A stretch of DNA of 64,000 nucleotides from an uncultured Ruthenibacterium sp. GTDB lineage: Bacteria > Bacillota > Clostridia > Oscillospirales > Ruminococcaceae. Each line of letters opens with the position of its first letter. Position 1 is the stretch's first letter. Of the stretch, positions 7,952 to 16,784 are shown in pieces. The notes beneath the pieces are model-generated. The model ran no database searches and was not told the origin of the DNA. It saw nothing but the letters and a program-made list of their open reading frames with translations. Position numbers and translations under genes: made by a program. The stretch is from contig CALXBN010000018.1 of the NCBI GenBank assembly GCA_944386555.1, positions 1 to 64,000 of the forward strand, written 5' to 3'.

Positions 7952-9250
7952 TTATTGCACTGTCTCCGCCAGACACCGATCCCGCAGGGGGTCAAACCCG
8001 TTCAGGCATACCTGTACCAGCTGGCCCTGGGTGCAGCCGGGGGCTTTGACCAGTACGGGGATGTACGCCCGGGTATATCCGGTAAACAGGTCTTTCGCCA
8101 CAGGGCGTTCCAGCAGCACCTCGGCTTTTTGGCCCTTTCTGGCGTCGATTACCTGCCGGCGCACGGCGGCGGCGGCGGCCTGCAGCCGGTGGCTGCGGTC
8201 CAGTTTTTGAGTTTCCGTCAGCTGGCCGGGCATATCGTAGGCCGGTGTGCCGGCCCGGCGGGAGAAGCTGAACACATGCACTTTTAAAAATGCCATCTCC
8301 CGGACAAAGGCAACGCTTTGCGCAAATTCTTCTTCCGTTTCACCGGGAAAGCCCACGATGACATCGGTGGTCAGCGTGGCACCGGGCATGGCGGCGCGCA
8401 GTTTCTCACCCACTTTTCTATATTGTGCGGTGTCGTATACGCGGCGCATCCTGCGCAGGGTGGTGTCGGAACCGCTTTGCAACGACAGGTGGAATTGCGG
8501 ACACAGGCACTTCACCCGTGCCATGCGGGCGATATCCTCATCGGTCAGTAAGTCCGGTTCCAGGCTGCCCAGGCGGATGCGCGCAGGGCCGTCGATGCAG
8601 TCGATTTTTTCCAGAAGTTCGGTGAGGTTGGTACCGGTGTCCCTGCCATAGCTGGGCAGGTTGATGCCCGAAAGCACCACTTCCTGGTAGCCGGCCCTGG
8701 CCAGGGCTTCCAGTTCCCGCAAAATGCTGGTTTCATCCCTGCTGCGCACAAATCCTCTGGCGCGGGGAATCACGCAATACGCGCACTGGCGGTTGCATCC
8801 GTCCTCGATTTTGATGAATGCGCGGGTGTGCCCCTCAAAGTGCTCCATGGGCAGCTCTTCAAACGCCTCGCCCTTTTCGTGGGGCAGGATCTCCACGATC
8901 CGCTGCCGGTCCTGCAGGAAACGCAGCACATTGTCCAGGATGTGCCGGCGCTCCCGGGCACCGCACACGATGTCGGCCTCTGCGACATCAGTGGCCTGCT
9001 GCGGAAAAGCCTGCGGAAAACAACCCGACAGCACAGTGACAGCATCAGGGTTTTCCCGTTTTGCCCGCCGCAGCCACTGCCGGCTTTTTTTATCTCCGCC
9101 AGCTGTTACGGTGCAGCTGTTTACGATATATATGTCCGCGGCCTCATCGGCGCCGGCCAGCTCGAAACCGTTTTGCCGAAACAGCTGTTCCAGTGCACCG
9201 GTTTCATTCTGATTGACTTTGCATCCCAACGTGTAAAATGATACTTTCAT
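7952..9250 (-). CDS. mtaB: tRNA (N6-threonylcarbamoyladenosine(37)-C2)-methylthiotransferase
   Basis: A 432-residue radical SAM methylthiotransferase of the MtaB group, which converts t6A37 to ms2t6A37 in ANN-decoding tRNAs. The N-terminal UPF0004 domain contributes C10, C46 and C77 for one iron-sulphur cluster. The radical SAM triad is C152, C156, C159 in GCNRQCAYC. The opening MKVSFYTLGCKVNQNE and IVNSCTVT are diagnostic of the family. The C-terminal ~70 residues form the TRAM-type RNA-binding domain. ATG 9250 is chosen over the longer frame because AGGATGGGATGGA precedes it and the conserved start MKVSFYTLG fits. Monocistronic, with promoter at 9275-9303. Confidence 0.95.
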   Translation of the reverse strand: MKVSFYTLGCKVNQNETGALEQLFRQNGFELAGADEAADIYIVNSCTVTAGGDKKSRQWLRRAKRENPDAVTVLSGCFPQAFPQQATDVAEADIVCGARERRHILDNVLRFLQDRQRIVEILPHEKGEAFEELPMEHFEGHTRAFIKIEDGCNRQCAYCVIPRARGFVRSRDETSILRELEALARAGYQEVVLSGINLPSYGRDTGTNLTELLEKIDCIDGPARIRLGSLEPDLLTDEDIARMARVKCLCPQFHLSLQSGSDTTLRRMRRVYDTAQYRKVGEKLRAAMPGATLTTDVIVGFPGETEEEFAQSVAFVREMAFLKVHVFSFSRRAGTPAYDMPGQLTETQKLDRSHRLQAAAAAVRRQVIDARKGQKAEVLLERPVAKDLFTGYTRAYIPVLVKAPGCTQGQLVQVCLNGFDPLRDRCLAETVQ

Positions 9251-9274
9251 TCCATCCCATCCTTTACAGCCTTT

Positions 9275-9303
9275 ATTATAGCGAAACGGGGCGAAAATCA
9301 CAA
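9275..9303 (-). promoter_or_regulatory. mtaB promoter
   Basis: On the minus strand TTGTGA (9303-9298), 17-bp spacer, perfect TATAAT (9280-9275), 25 bp before the mtaB ATG. Confidence 0.75.
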
Positions 9304-9372
9304 GCGTTTGGCATGGAGGCTGCCGGTGCAACATATAGCTGTGGAAAGGAACGCTGCAAAGGAGGGTGCCCT

Positions 9373-10776
9373 ATGGCACATAGAGTGAAGATCAAACGGC
9401 GGCTGGCGGCGCTGATGCTGGCGGCTGTGTGCGTATTGACAGGTCCGGCTGGTGCCTATGCCAGCGGCGGCCCGGACCAGGCGGCGGCACCGGCGCCGGC
9501 GGCACAGGAGGCGCCGGTGCCCCAGCAGGGGGATTTGACGGCACAGACACCGCCGGCCGCACAACCGCAGGCGCCGGCGGCTGAAGCCGAACAGCCCGGC
9601 GCTTCGCGCGAGCGGGAAGGATCGTTTTTCCGCCTGCCGGACGACGGCTGGCAGAACGACCCGACGGCCAAGGTGTCAGCGCCGGCCCAGCTTGCGCCGG
9701 CGGCAGATGCTTCTGCACTGGATCTGCCTTGCCGCAATGCAATCCTTGTCAATTTGGATACGGGCACAGTACTGTATGAACTGGAGGCGGATACGCGGGT
9801 GCCCATCGCCTCGATTACCAAGGTGATGACGCTGCTGCTGACCATGGAAGCGGTGGAGCAGGGGAAGGCCGCACTGACGGACATTGTGCCCGTCAGTGAA
9901 CACGCATACAATATGGGCGGCAGCCAGATCTGGCTGGAGCCGGGAGAGCAGTTTACGCTTGATGAGATGATCAAGGCCATCTGCATTTCCAGTGCCAACG
10001 ATGCGGCTGTGGCGGTAGCAGAATATATCGGCGGGTCGGAACCGGTGTTTGCAGAGATGATGAATGCCCGCGCCCAACAGTTGGGAATGACCAACACGCA
10101 CTTTGTGAACGCCTGCGGGCTGGATGAGGAGGGGCACTATTCCTCGGCCCGGGATGTGGCTGTTATGAGCCGTGAACTGATGCGTCATCCCAAAATTCTG
10201 GAATACACAGGTATTTGGATGGACAGCCTGCGGAACGGCCAGACCCAACTGGTCAATACCAACAAGCTGCTGCGCACATACCAGGGCGCTACAGGCCTTA
10301 AAACCGGAACAACTTCCGGCGCGGGCGTTTGCATTGCAGCCTCTGCTACCCGGGATAATATGGGCCTGCTGGCAGTGGTGCTGGGGGCGGCCAGTTCTGC
10401 AGAGCGGTTCGAAGCGGCCCGTCAGCTGCTGGATTTCGGCTTTGCCGGCTGGCAGGTATCCGCCTGTCCGGAGGTGGCAGGCAGGGTACAGGCTCTTCCG
10501 GTGCGGGGCGGCACCTCTGAACAGGTGGCGCTGTCGTACCGTCTGCCGGAAAAGCTGTTGACAAAACGCAGCCAGGCGCAGGCCCTGACGGCACAGCTGG
10601 AACTGCCGGAGCGGCTGGAAGCGCCGGTACAGGCCGGCCAGCAAGTGGGGCAGGTGCAGGTGCTGTCCGACGGCCAGCTGCTGGGTACCTGGCCTGTCAC
10701 GGCGGCGGGCAGCGTGGATGTGCTGGACTTCGGCGCGGCTTTGTCACTTCTCACAAAAGCGCTGTTCACTTTGTAG
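9373..10776 (+). CDS. D-alanyl-D-alanine carboxypeptidase (DacF/PBP5-like)
   Basis: A 467-residue low-molecular-weight penicillin-binding protein that trims the terminal D-Ala from peptidoglycan stem peptides outside the membrane. A signal peptide (charged HRVKIKRR, then LAALMLAAVCVLTG, AYA cleavage site) is followed by an Ala/Pro/Gln-rich linker of about 80 residues. The S11 peptidase domain has SITK (S147, K150), SAN (S207, N209) and KTG (310-312). The C-terminal ~120 residues match the PBP5 C-terminal domain. Start ATG 9373 has AAGGAGGG 6 nt upstream. Unlike many DacF proteins the C-terminal end is only weakly amphipathic (LSLLTKALFTL). No neighbouring sigma-F-type sporulation operon is seen. 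Confidence 0.92.
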   Translation: MAHRVKIKRRLAALMLAAVCVLTGPAGAYASGGPDQAAAPAPAAQEAPVPQQGDLTAQTPPAAQPQAPAAEAEQPGASREREGSFFRLPDDGWQNDPTAKVSAPAQLAPAADASALDLPCRNAILVNLDTGTVLYELEADTRVPIASITKVMTLLLTMEAVEQGKAALTDIVPVSEHAYNMGGSQIWLEPGEQFTLDEMIKAICISSANDAAVAVAEYIGGSEPVFAEMMNARAQQLGMTNTHFVNACGLDEEGHYSSARDVAVMSRELMRHPKILEYTGIWMDSLRNGQTQLVNTNKLLRTYQGATGLKTGTTSGAGVCIAASATRDNMGLLAVVLGAASSAERFEAARQLLDFGFAGWQVSACPEVAGRVQALPVRGGTSEQVALSYRLPEKLLTKRSQAQALTAQLELPERLEAPVQAGQQVGQVQVLSDGQLLGTWPVTAAGSVDVLDFGAALSLLTKALFTL

Positions 10777-10793
10777 AATCGCGCCGATTCTTC

Positions 10794-10822
10794 TTGACAG
10801 GGCGCGCCGTTTCATTTATAGT
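10794..10822 (+). promoter_or_regulatory. pgi promoter
   Basis: TTGACA (10794-10799), 17-bp spacer, TATAGT (10817-10822), ahead of GGAGG and ATG 10856. Confidence 0.75.
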
Positions 10823-10855
10823 TAATATAAAGAAACTTCGCTGGAGGCGTTGTGC

Positions 10856-12190
10856 ATGAGCGTCAAGTTGAATGGAAAACACCTGGCCGGCTTTGTCCGG
10901 GAGGATGAATTGGCGGCGATCTGGCCGCAGGTAGAGGCGGCCCACCGCCAGCTGGCGGATCGGAACGGCCCCGGCAATGATTTTCTGGGCTGGCTGGATC
11001 TGCCGGTAGATTATGACAAAGAAGAATTTTCGCGCATCAAGACGGCGGCCCGGAAAATCCAGGCCGACAGCCAGGTGCTGGTGGTCATCGGCATCGGCGG
11101 CAGCTATCTGGGCGCCCGGGCGGCCATTGAGGCACTGAAGGGCATGATGTACAATGCCAAAGCCAAGGATACTCCTGAAATTTATTTTGTGGGCAATTCC
11201 ATCAGCCCGGCATATCTGCAGGATATCATTTCGCTGTGCGAAGGCAAGGATTTTTCGGTCAACATCATCTCCAAGTCCGGTACAACGACGGAACCCGCCC
11301 TTGCGTTCCGGGTGTTCCGGGGCTTGCTGGAGAAGAGATACGGGAAAGAAGGCGCCCGGGCGCGCATTTATGCCACGACTGATAAAGCCAAAGGCACACT
11401 GAAAGAGCTGAGCGACAGGGAAGGCTACGAGACTTTTGTGGTGCCCGATGATGTGGGCGGGCGCTATTCGGTGCTGACGGCAGTGGGCCTGCTGCCTATT
11501 GCCGCAGCCGGGTGCGATATTGATGCCCTGATGGCCGGCGCCGCCCAGGCCCGGGATGCACTGGCCGTATGCAGCATGGAAAATGACTGCTACCGCTATG
11601 CGGCCCTGCGTAACATCCTGTACCGCAAGGGCAAGAGCGTAGAACTGCTGGCCTGCTACGAACCCAATTTCACGCTGATGAATGAATGGTATAAACAACT
11701 GTTCGGTGAGAGCGAGGGCAAGGACCACAAGGGACTGTTCCCCGCCAGCGTGATTTTCTCCACGGACTTGCACTCCATGGGCCAGTTCGTTCAGGACGGC
11801 GCGCGGATCATATTTGAAACGGTAGTGGATATCAAAAAGCCCCAGCAGGATTTGTACATTGAAAAAGATGCCGAGAATTTCGACGGCCTGAACTTCCTGG
11901 CCGGGCAGAATATGAGTGTGGTAAACCGCAAGGCCATGGAGGGGACTATCCTGGCCCACACGGATGGCGGCGTGCCCAATATCATTTTGGAAGTGGATGC
12001 GCTGGATGAACGCAGCTTGGGCTATCTGATTTACTTCTTCGAAAAGGCCTGTGCCGTTTCCGGCTATCTGCTGGCGGTGAACCCCTTCAATCAGCCCGGC
12101 GTTGAGAGCTATAAGAAGAATATGTTCGCTTTGCTGGGAAAACCCGGCTACGAGGCCCAGCGGGCAGAATTGGAAGCAAAGCTGAAATAA
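10856..12190 (+). CDS. pgi: Glucose-6-phosphate isomerase
   Basis: A 444-residue short-type bacterial phosphoglucose isomerase interconverting glucose-6-phosphate and fructose-6-phosphate in the cytoplasm. Visible family features are the sugar-phosphate loop [19 protein letters not shown] (about residues 80-98), the second SIS motif [17 protein letters not shown], and the C-terminal signature [16 protein letters not shown], in which Glu and Lys are catalytic. Start ATG 10856 has GGAGG at 8 nt; an upstream TTG in frame adds only two residues. Single-gene transcription is suggested by its own promoter. Confidence 0.97.
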   Translation: MSVKLNGKHLAGFVREDELAAIWPQVEAAHRQLADRNGPGNDFLGWLDLPVDYDKEEFSRIKTAARKIQADSQVLVVIGIGGSYLGARAAIEALKGMMYNAKAKDTPEIYFVGNSISPAYLQDIISLCEGKDFSVNIISKSGTTTEPALAFRVFRGLLEKRYGKEGARARIYATTDKAKGTLKELSDREGYETFVVPDDVGGRYSVLTAVGLLPIAAAGCDIDALMAGAAQARDALAVCSMENDCYRYAALRNILYRKGKSVELLACYEPNFTLMNEWYKQLFGESEGKDHKGLFPASVIFSTDLHSMGQFVQDGARIIFETVVDIKKPQQDLYIEKDAENFDGLNFLAGQNMSVVNRKAMEGTILAHTDGGVPNIILEVDALDERSLGYLIYFFEKACAVSGYLLAVNPFNQPGVESYKKNMFALLGKPGYEAQRAELEAKLK

Positions 12191-12215
12191 AGGCATGCAT
12201 ACCGAACAAGGAAAC

Positions 12216-12232
12216 AACACCGATTCGGTGTT
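12216..12232 (+). repeat. Short inverted repeat upstream of the P-loop gene
   Basis: AACACCG-ATT-CGGTGTT, a 7-bp dyad between pgi and the ATG at 12253. No T-run follows, so it is not an obvious terminator; it may be an operator or a weak RNA hairpin. Confidence 0.4.
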
Positions 12233-12252
12233 AGAATAAGGAGGATATTCCT

Positions 12253-12657
12253 ATGATTCAACTGATTGTTGGCAGCAAAGGCTCCGGCAAGACCAAGAAA
12301 CTCATCGACCAGATCAATGCATCTGCCAAAACGACTCCGGGCAACATTGTCTGCATTGAAAAGTCTATGAAACTGACTTATGACATTGACCATGCTGCGC
12401 GCCTGATCGATGTGGACGAATATAAAATCAGCGGCTATGATATGCTGTACGGCTTCATTGCCGGTGTGCTGGCTGGCAACTATGACATCGTTGAGGTGTA
12501 TTTGGACGGCGTGCTGAAACTGGGCAACCATGACCTGGAAGGCCTGGGCGGCCTTCTGGACAAGCTGGCTGTGTTGACGGGCGAGGGCGTCAAAATGGTG
12601 GTTACTGTTTCGGCTGACCTGGATGAACTTCCGGAGAGCGTCAAAAAGTATCTGTGA
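12253..12657 (+). CDS. Small P-loop protein of unknown function
   Basis: A 134-residue acidic protein with an N-terminal Walker A motif GSKGSGKT (residues 7-14) directly after a hydrophobic strand (MIQLIV), and a Walker B-like strand VEVYLDGVL (about 78-86). The late VVTVSADLDELP resembles a beta-strand plus sensor region. The size is about half that of a full AAA or RecA core, so it may be a nucleotide-binding regulator rather than a motor. ATG 12253 is preceded by AAGGAGG. It sits between pgi and the yceD-rpmF operon with its own terminator and no functional partner. I do not recognise a named family. Confidence 0.75.
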   Translation: MIQLIVGSKGSGKTKKLIDQINASAKTTPGNIVCIEKSMKLTYDIDHAARLIDVDEYKISGYDMLYGFIAGVLAGNYDIVEVYLDGVLKLGNHDLEGLGGLLDKLAVLTGEGVKMVVTVSADLDELPESVKKYL

Positions 12658-12686
12658 GAATTTTGCGGCACCGGCTGTGCCGTGCA

Positions 12687-12724
12687 ATACAGGGGCCTTG
12701 CCTGTTGGGCGGCCCCTGTATCTT
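12687..12724 (+). terminator. Intrinsic terminator after the P-loop gene
   Basis: Stem ATACAGGGGCC (12687-12697) / GGCCCCTGTAT (12711-12721) with a 13-nt loop, followed by a short CTTTG. Confidence 0.7.
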
Positions 12725-12759
12725 TGTGCGCCGGGGCGGGCGTATCGCGAAAAAAATGC

Positions 12760-12788
12760 TTGACAAATGCAGGCTCGCTGAGTATAAT
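12760..12788 (+). promoter_or_regulatory. yceD-rpmF promoter
   Basis: Full consensus: TTGACA (12760-12765), 17-bp spacer, TATAAT (12783-12788). Expected to be strong, in keeping with a ribosomal protein operon. Confidence 0.85.
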
Positions 12789-12816
12789 TATTTAGCGACC
12801 GTTTGAGGGAACCAGT

Positions 12817-13314
12817 ATGCTGCTTGATATTCAAAAGATTTTCAGCACCTATCGGGAGCCTGTCTGTGTACAGGCAGGTGTTGATCTTTCAACAGAGGAT
12901 TTTCCCGGATATGCCGTTCCTGAACCTGTGGATGCCCGCGTGTGTGCTGTTTTGGAGGGGAACGTGCTGGATCTTTCTCTGGACATGGAGCCTGTGCTGC
13001 AGTTTCAGTGCGCCCGATGTATGGAAGAGGCCCGAAAAGTGTTCCCTGTCCACACGAGCTATGCGATCCGGAAAGGCGATTGGGCGGACCCGGACGCGGA
13101 ATTGCCCTTTGCACCGGACGGAAAGCTGGATCTGCGTGAGCTGTGCTATTCCGAGCTTGTGGTGGAAGTGCCCACAGTGCTGCTTTGCAGTGACGATTGT
13201 GCTGGGCTGTGCCCGGTCTGCGGATGCCGTAAACCCTGTGCTTGCACGCAGGAAACCAGCGGTGTAGCTGTAGACGAAAGGCTTGCTATATTAAAACAAC
13301 TGCTTACTGAATGA
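12817..13314 (+). CDS. yceD: YceD family protein (DUF177), 23S rRNA accumulation-type
   Basis: A 165-residue DUF177/YceD protein, the usual partner of ribosomal protein L32. It shows the family elements: QFQCARCMEEA (Cys pair near residues 67-70), ELCYSELVVEVPTVLLCSDDCAGLCPVCG and a Cys-rich end (GCRKPCACT). Clustered cysteines suggest metal binding. In E. coli YceD is linked to 23S rRNA accumulation; the role in Firmicutes is inferred. ATG 12817 has GAGGGA upstream. It lies 24 bp ahead of rpmF in the same transcript. Confidence 0.9.
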   Translation: MLLDIQKIFSTYREPVCVQAGVDLSTEDFPGYAVPEPVDARVCAVLEGNVLDLSLDMEPVLQFQCARCMEEARKVFPVHTSYAIRKGDWADPDAELPFAPDGKLDLRELCYSELVVEVPTVLLCSDDCAGLCPVCGCRKPCACTQETSGVAVDERLAILKQLLTE

Positions 13315-13338
13315 ATTCACGTTGAGGAGGTGCTTAAA

Positions 13339-13521
13339 GTGGCAGTACCCAAAAGAAAGGTTTCCAAGGCAAGACGTGATAAAAGACGCTCCTCCGTGTG
13401 GAAGCTGACCGCCCCCACGCTGACCAAGTGCACGCAGTGCGGCGAGTACAAGCTCCCCCATCAGGTATGCGGCAATTGCGGCTACTATAAGGGCAAGGAA
13501 ATCATCAAAAAGGAAGCGTAA
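13339..13521 (+). CDS. rpmF: Ribosomal protein L32
   Basis: A 60-residue bL32 protein with the diagnostic start MAVPKRKVSKARRDKRRS and a zinc-ribbon pair CTQC ... CGNC (Cys4 type). The start is GTG 13339, with GAGGAGG 8 nt upstream and the conserved MAVPKRK; a longer frame from 13330 would spoil this. Confidence 0.97.
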   Translation: MAVPKRKVSKARRDKRRSSVWKLTAPTLTKCTQCGEYKLPHQVCGNCGYYKGKEIIKKEA

Positions 13522-13536
13522 GCTTCTGCGCAGAGG

Positions 13537-13568
13537 GGAAGGATATTCGCTATCCTTCCTCTTGTTTT
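13537..13568 (+). terminator. Intrinsic terminator after rpmF
   Basis: Stem GGAAGGATA (13537-13545) / TATCCTTCC (13551-13559), loop TTCGC, then TCTTGTTTT. Confidence 0.8.
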
Positions 13569-13597
13569 ATGTGTGCGGAGGGAAAGGGGGCCTGCAT

Positions 13598-14893
13598 ATG
13601 GCTGTGAAAGTCACAGGTGCGGAAAAAGGGTCTCCGGCGGAGCGTTGGAAGCTGGCCGGTACCACACTGCTGTCTATTGACGGCAACGAGATCAACGATA
13701 TGCTGGACTATGAGTTCTACTCCTCCGGGCCGAAGCTGGAACTGGCGCTGATGCGCGGCGGGCAGCTGGACTATCTGCAGGTGGAAAAAGAAGAGTATCA
13801 GCCTCTGGGCTGCAATTTTGAAAGCTATCTGATCGACAAAAAGCATTCCTGCGCCAATAAGTGTATGTTCTGCTTTATCGACCAGCTGCCCAAAGGCCTG
13901 CGCAGCACGCTGTATTTTAAAGATGACGATGAACGGCTGAGTTTTTTGTTTGGCAATTATATCACGCTGACCAACCTCAGCCTCCATGAGGTGGAGCGCA
14001 TCAAAAAGATGCATATCTCACCCATCAATATCTCTGTTCATACCATGGACCCGGTGCTGCGGGTACAGATGATGAAAAACAGGCGTGCGGGAGAAGTGCT
14101 GCGCTATATCGACGAATTTGCCGCCGCTGGGATCGAAATGAACTGCCAGCTGGTACTGTGCCGCGGTGTCAATGACGGGGAAAAGCTGACGGAAAGCATG
14201 ACAAAGCTGGCCAGCCTGTATCCGGCTGTGAAAAGTGTCGCCGCTGTTCCTGCGGGGCTGACACGCTATCGGGAGGGGCTGCCGCACATCGAACCCTATG
14301 ATCCTCAGGCGGCCGGCCAGGTGCTGGATATGCTGGAGGAATTTGGCCGGCAGTGCCAAGAACGGTACGGGGCGCGTATTGTGTATCCGGGGGATGAATG
14401 GTATCTGCTGGCCGGCCGTCCGATCCCGCCTTACGATTTTTACGACGATTTCTGCCAGCTGGAAAATGGCGTGGGCATGTGGCGGCTGCTGCATGACGAG
14501 TTTATGGAGGCATTGCCCGGCATGAAGCGCCCGCTGCTGCCCCGCCGTATTGACCTGGCTACCGGTGAGCTGGCGTATCCGCTGATCAAAATGCTGACGG
14601 ATACGCTGCAGGCCATGTGCCGCAAAGTGCATATTCACGTGCATTGCATCAGGAACAACTTTTTCGGCGGCAATGTATCGGTGGCCGGCTTGGTAACGGG
14701 GACAGACCTGAAAGCCCAGCTGAAGGGACGCCTGCGCAGCCGTACGCTGGGAATTCCGGAAGTAATGCTGCGGGAAGAAGGGGACATGTTCCTGGACGAT
14801 GTGACCGTGAAGCAGCTGGAAAAGGCGCTGGGCGTGCGGGTGCGCGTGCTGCCCAGCCGCGGCGGCGAGCTGTTGGCCGCTCTGCTGAAATGA
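13598..14893 (+). CDS. PDZ / radical SAM / DUF512 protein (YtxB-type)
   Basis: A 431-residue protein of the DUF512 family widespread in clostridia. The N-terminal ~65 residues form a PDZ-like domain (GSPAERWKLAGTTLLSIDG). A radical SAM core follows with C85, C89 and C92 in CANKCMFC. The C-terminal DUF512 region includes YPGDEWYLLAG and HCIRNNFFGG (about 349-358). Reaction and substrate are unknown. The start ATG 13598 follows AAAGGGGG. Its stop overlaps the start of the next gene by 4 nt (ATGA), and the run continues to der and plsY, suggesting co-transcription with a GTPase needed for ribosome assembly. Confidence 0.9.
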   Translation: MAVKVTGAEKGSPAERWKLAGTTLLSIDGNEINDMLDYEFYSSGPKLELALMRGGQLDYLQVEKEEYQPLGCNFESYLIDKKHSCANKCMFCFIDQLPKGLRSTLYFKDDDERLSFLFGNYITLTNLSLHEVERIKKMHISPINISVHTMDPVLRVQMMKNRRAGEVLRYIDEFAAAGIEMNCQLVLCRGVNDGEKLTESMTKLASLYPAVKSVAAVPAGLTRYREGLPHIEPYDPQAAGQVLDMLEEFGRQCQERYGARIVYPGDEWYLLAGRPIPPYDFYDDFCQLENGVGMWRLLHDEFMEALPGMKRPLLPRRIDLATGELAYPLIKMLTDTLQAMCRKVHIHVHCIRNNFFGGNVSVAGLVTGTDLKAQLKGRLRSRTLGIPEVMLREEGDMFLDDVTVKQLEKALGVRVRVLPSRGGELLAALLK

Positions 14894-15402
14894 ACGCGCC
14901 CGCGCCATTCACCTGTCCGGGAATCGACAGGATCGGCCCCCTGTGCCCTGACCGAGCGGCCGAGGCACTGGCGCTGTTTTCCACGCGGATGGATTATTTC
15001 CGGGCCATCGGCGACCGCCCTACGCTGGAAGGCATACGTGCGGATATGGCAGAGCTGCCGCCCGGAACGCAGGCAGGCCAGAAACAATACCTGGGCCTGT
15101 GGAAAAGCGGACGGCTGGCCGCTGTGACTGACTTGGTGTGGGGATACCCCGATGGACGGACACTGTTCATCGGCCTGCTGCTTGTGGGACAGGCTTTTGC
15201 CGGCCAGGGCCTCGGCCGGCAGATCGTGGCCGGTATTGCGCGGCAGGCAATGGACCGTAAGCTGGAGCGGATGCGGCTGGCCTGTATGGCGGAGAACCGA
15301 AGCGGCAGGGCGTTCTGGCACGCTGTGGGTTTTTCCGTATCCGAATATCGCCGGCAGGCATACAACGGCAGAGATCTGCTGGTGATGGAACGCCGTCTGT
15401 GA
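14890..15402 (+). CDS. GNAT family N-acetyltransferase
   Basis: A 170-residue acetyltransferase-like protein. The acetyl-CoA binding motif A is visible as VGQAFAGQGLGRQIVAGI (Q/RxxGxG/A pattern, about residues 98-115). It is followed by LACMAENRSGRAFWHAVGF (motif B, about 136-154). The start ATG 14890 overlaps the stop of the DUF512 gene (ATGA), so the two are translationally coupled. The acceptor substrate is unknown; protein, antibiotic or small-molecule amines are all possible. Confidence 0.85.
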   Translation: MNAPAPFTCPGIDRIGPLCPDRAAEALALFSTRMDYFRAIGDRPTLEGIRADMAELPPGTQAGQKQYLGLWKSGRLAAVTDLVWGYPDGRTLFIGLLLVGQAFAGQGLGRQIVAGIARQAMDRKLERMRLACMAENRSGRAFWHAVGFSVSEYRRQAYNGRDLLVMERRL

Positions 15403-15437
15403 TGGTTTATTTTGCGGATCAACAGAAAGGAGCCATT

Positions 15438-16763
15438 ATGGCAAAACCGATCGTGGCCATTGTGGGCCGGCCCAATGTGGGCAAATCTACCCTTTTCAAC
15501 AAACTGATCGGCCAGCGGCTGGCCATTGTGGAAGATACTCCCGGCGTTACCCGGGATCGTTTGTACGGGAATTGCGAGTGGCAGGGAAAAGAATTTTTGC
15601 TGATCGATACCGGCGGCATTGAGCCGCGCACGGACGACGGCCTGCTGGCTCATATGCGCCAGCAGGCGCAGCTGGCCATTGATACTGCCGACGCCATCCT
15701 GTTTGTAACAGATATCCGGGCAGGCGTCACCGCCCAGGATGCGGATATTGCGGCAATGTTGATGCGCTCGGGCAAGCCGGTGATACTGGTGGTCAGCAAA
15801 GTGGACAGCCTGGGTGCGCCGCCCATGGAATTATACGATTTTTACAGCTTGGGCCTGGGCGAACCATATCCGGTTTCCGGCGTACACGGCCATGGCACCG
15901 GCGACGTGCTGGATGCGGTGAGCCGATATCTGCCGGCTGCCGATGAAAGCGCTGAAGAAGAGGATCGTATCCCTGTGGCCGTCATTGGCCGGCCCAATGT
16001 GGGCAAATCCAGTTTGGTAAACTATATCCTGGGTGAGGAGCGGATGATTGTTGCCAATGAAGCGGGCACTACCCGGGACGCGGTGGACAGCGATGTGGAT
16101 AATCAATTCGGCAGATTTACTTTTATTGATACTGCTGGCCTGCGCAAGCGTGGCAAGGTGGAGGACGGTGTGGAGCGTTACAGCGTGCTGCGCAGTTTGG
16201 CGGCGGTGGAGCGCAGCCGTGTGTGCGTCATCCTCATCGACGCCGCTGAAGGGTTCACCGAACAGGATTCCAAGGTGGCCGGCTATGCACATGAGCAGGG
16301 CAAGGCCTGCATCATTGCTGTGAACAAATGGGATGCAGTGGAAAAAGACGACCGTACCATGCAGCAGATGCGCAAGAAACTGGAGGGGGATTTCTCCTTC
16401 ATGTCCTACGCGCCCATCATTTTCATTTCGGCCAAAACCGGCCAGCGGGTGGACCGCCTGTTCGAGCTGATTCAGTATGTGGACGGGCAGAATGCTATGC
16501 GCATCACCACCGGCATGCTGAACGAGCTGCTGGCCCGCGCTACGGCCCGCGTGCAGCCGCCTTCGGATAAAGGACGCTATTTGAAGATCTACTATATGAC
16601 GCAGATCGGCGTGCGGCCGCCTACGTTTGTGTGCTTCTGCAATTCCAAGCAGCTGTTCCATTTCTCATATCAGCGCTATATTGAAAATCAGATCCGTGAA
16701 ACCTTCGGCCTGGAAGGTACACCCGTCCGCCTGGTGCTGCGCGAGCGCGGAGAAAAGGCATGA
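15438..16763 (+). CDS. der: Ribosome biogenesis GTPase Der (EngA)
   Basis: A 441-residue protein with two tandem GTPase domains and a C-terminal KH-like domain, acting in 50S subunit maturation. Each GTPase domain has a full set of motifs: G1 GRPNVGKST and G3 DTGG in the first, G1 GRPNVGKSS and G3 DTAGL in the second. The G4 motifs are VSKVD and VNKWD. The KH-like end begins near residue 350. ATG 15438 is preceded by AAAGGAG. Followed 21 bp later by plsY. Confidence 0.97.
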   Translation: MAKPIVAIVGRPNVGKSTLFNKLIGQRLAIVEDTPGVTRDRLYGNCEWQGKEFLLIDTGGIEPRTDDGLLAHMRQQAQLAIDTADAILFVTDIRAGVTAQDADIAAMLMRSGKPVILVVSKVDSLGAPPMELYDFYSLGLGEPYPVSGVHGHGTGDVLDAVSRYLPAADESAEEEDRIPVAVIGRPNVGKSSLVNYILGEERMIVANEAGTTRDAVDSDVDNQFGRFTFIDTAGLRKRGKVEDGVERYSVLRSLAAVERSRVCVILIDAAEGFTEQDSKVAGYAHEQGKACIIAVNKWDAVEKDDRTMQQMRKKLEGDFSFMSYAPIIFISAKTGQRVDRLFELIQYVDGQNAMRITTGMLNELLARATARVQPPSDKGRYLKIYYMTQIGVRPPTFVCFCNSKQLFHFSYQRYIENQIRETFGLEGTPVRLVLRERGEKA

Positions 16764-16784
16764 GTCTGCAGAGGGGGGATCCTT

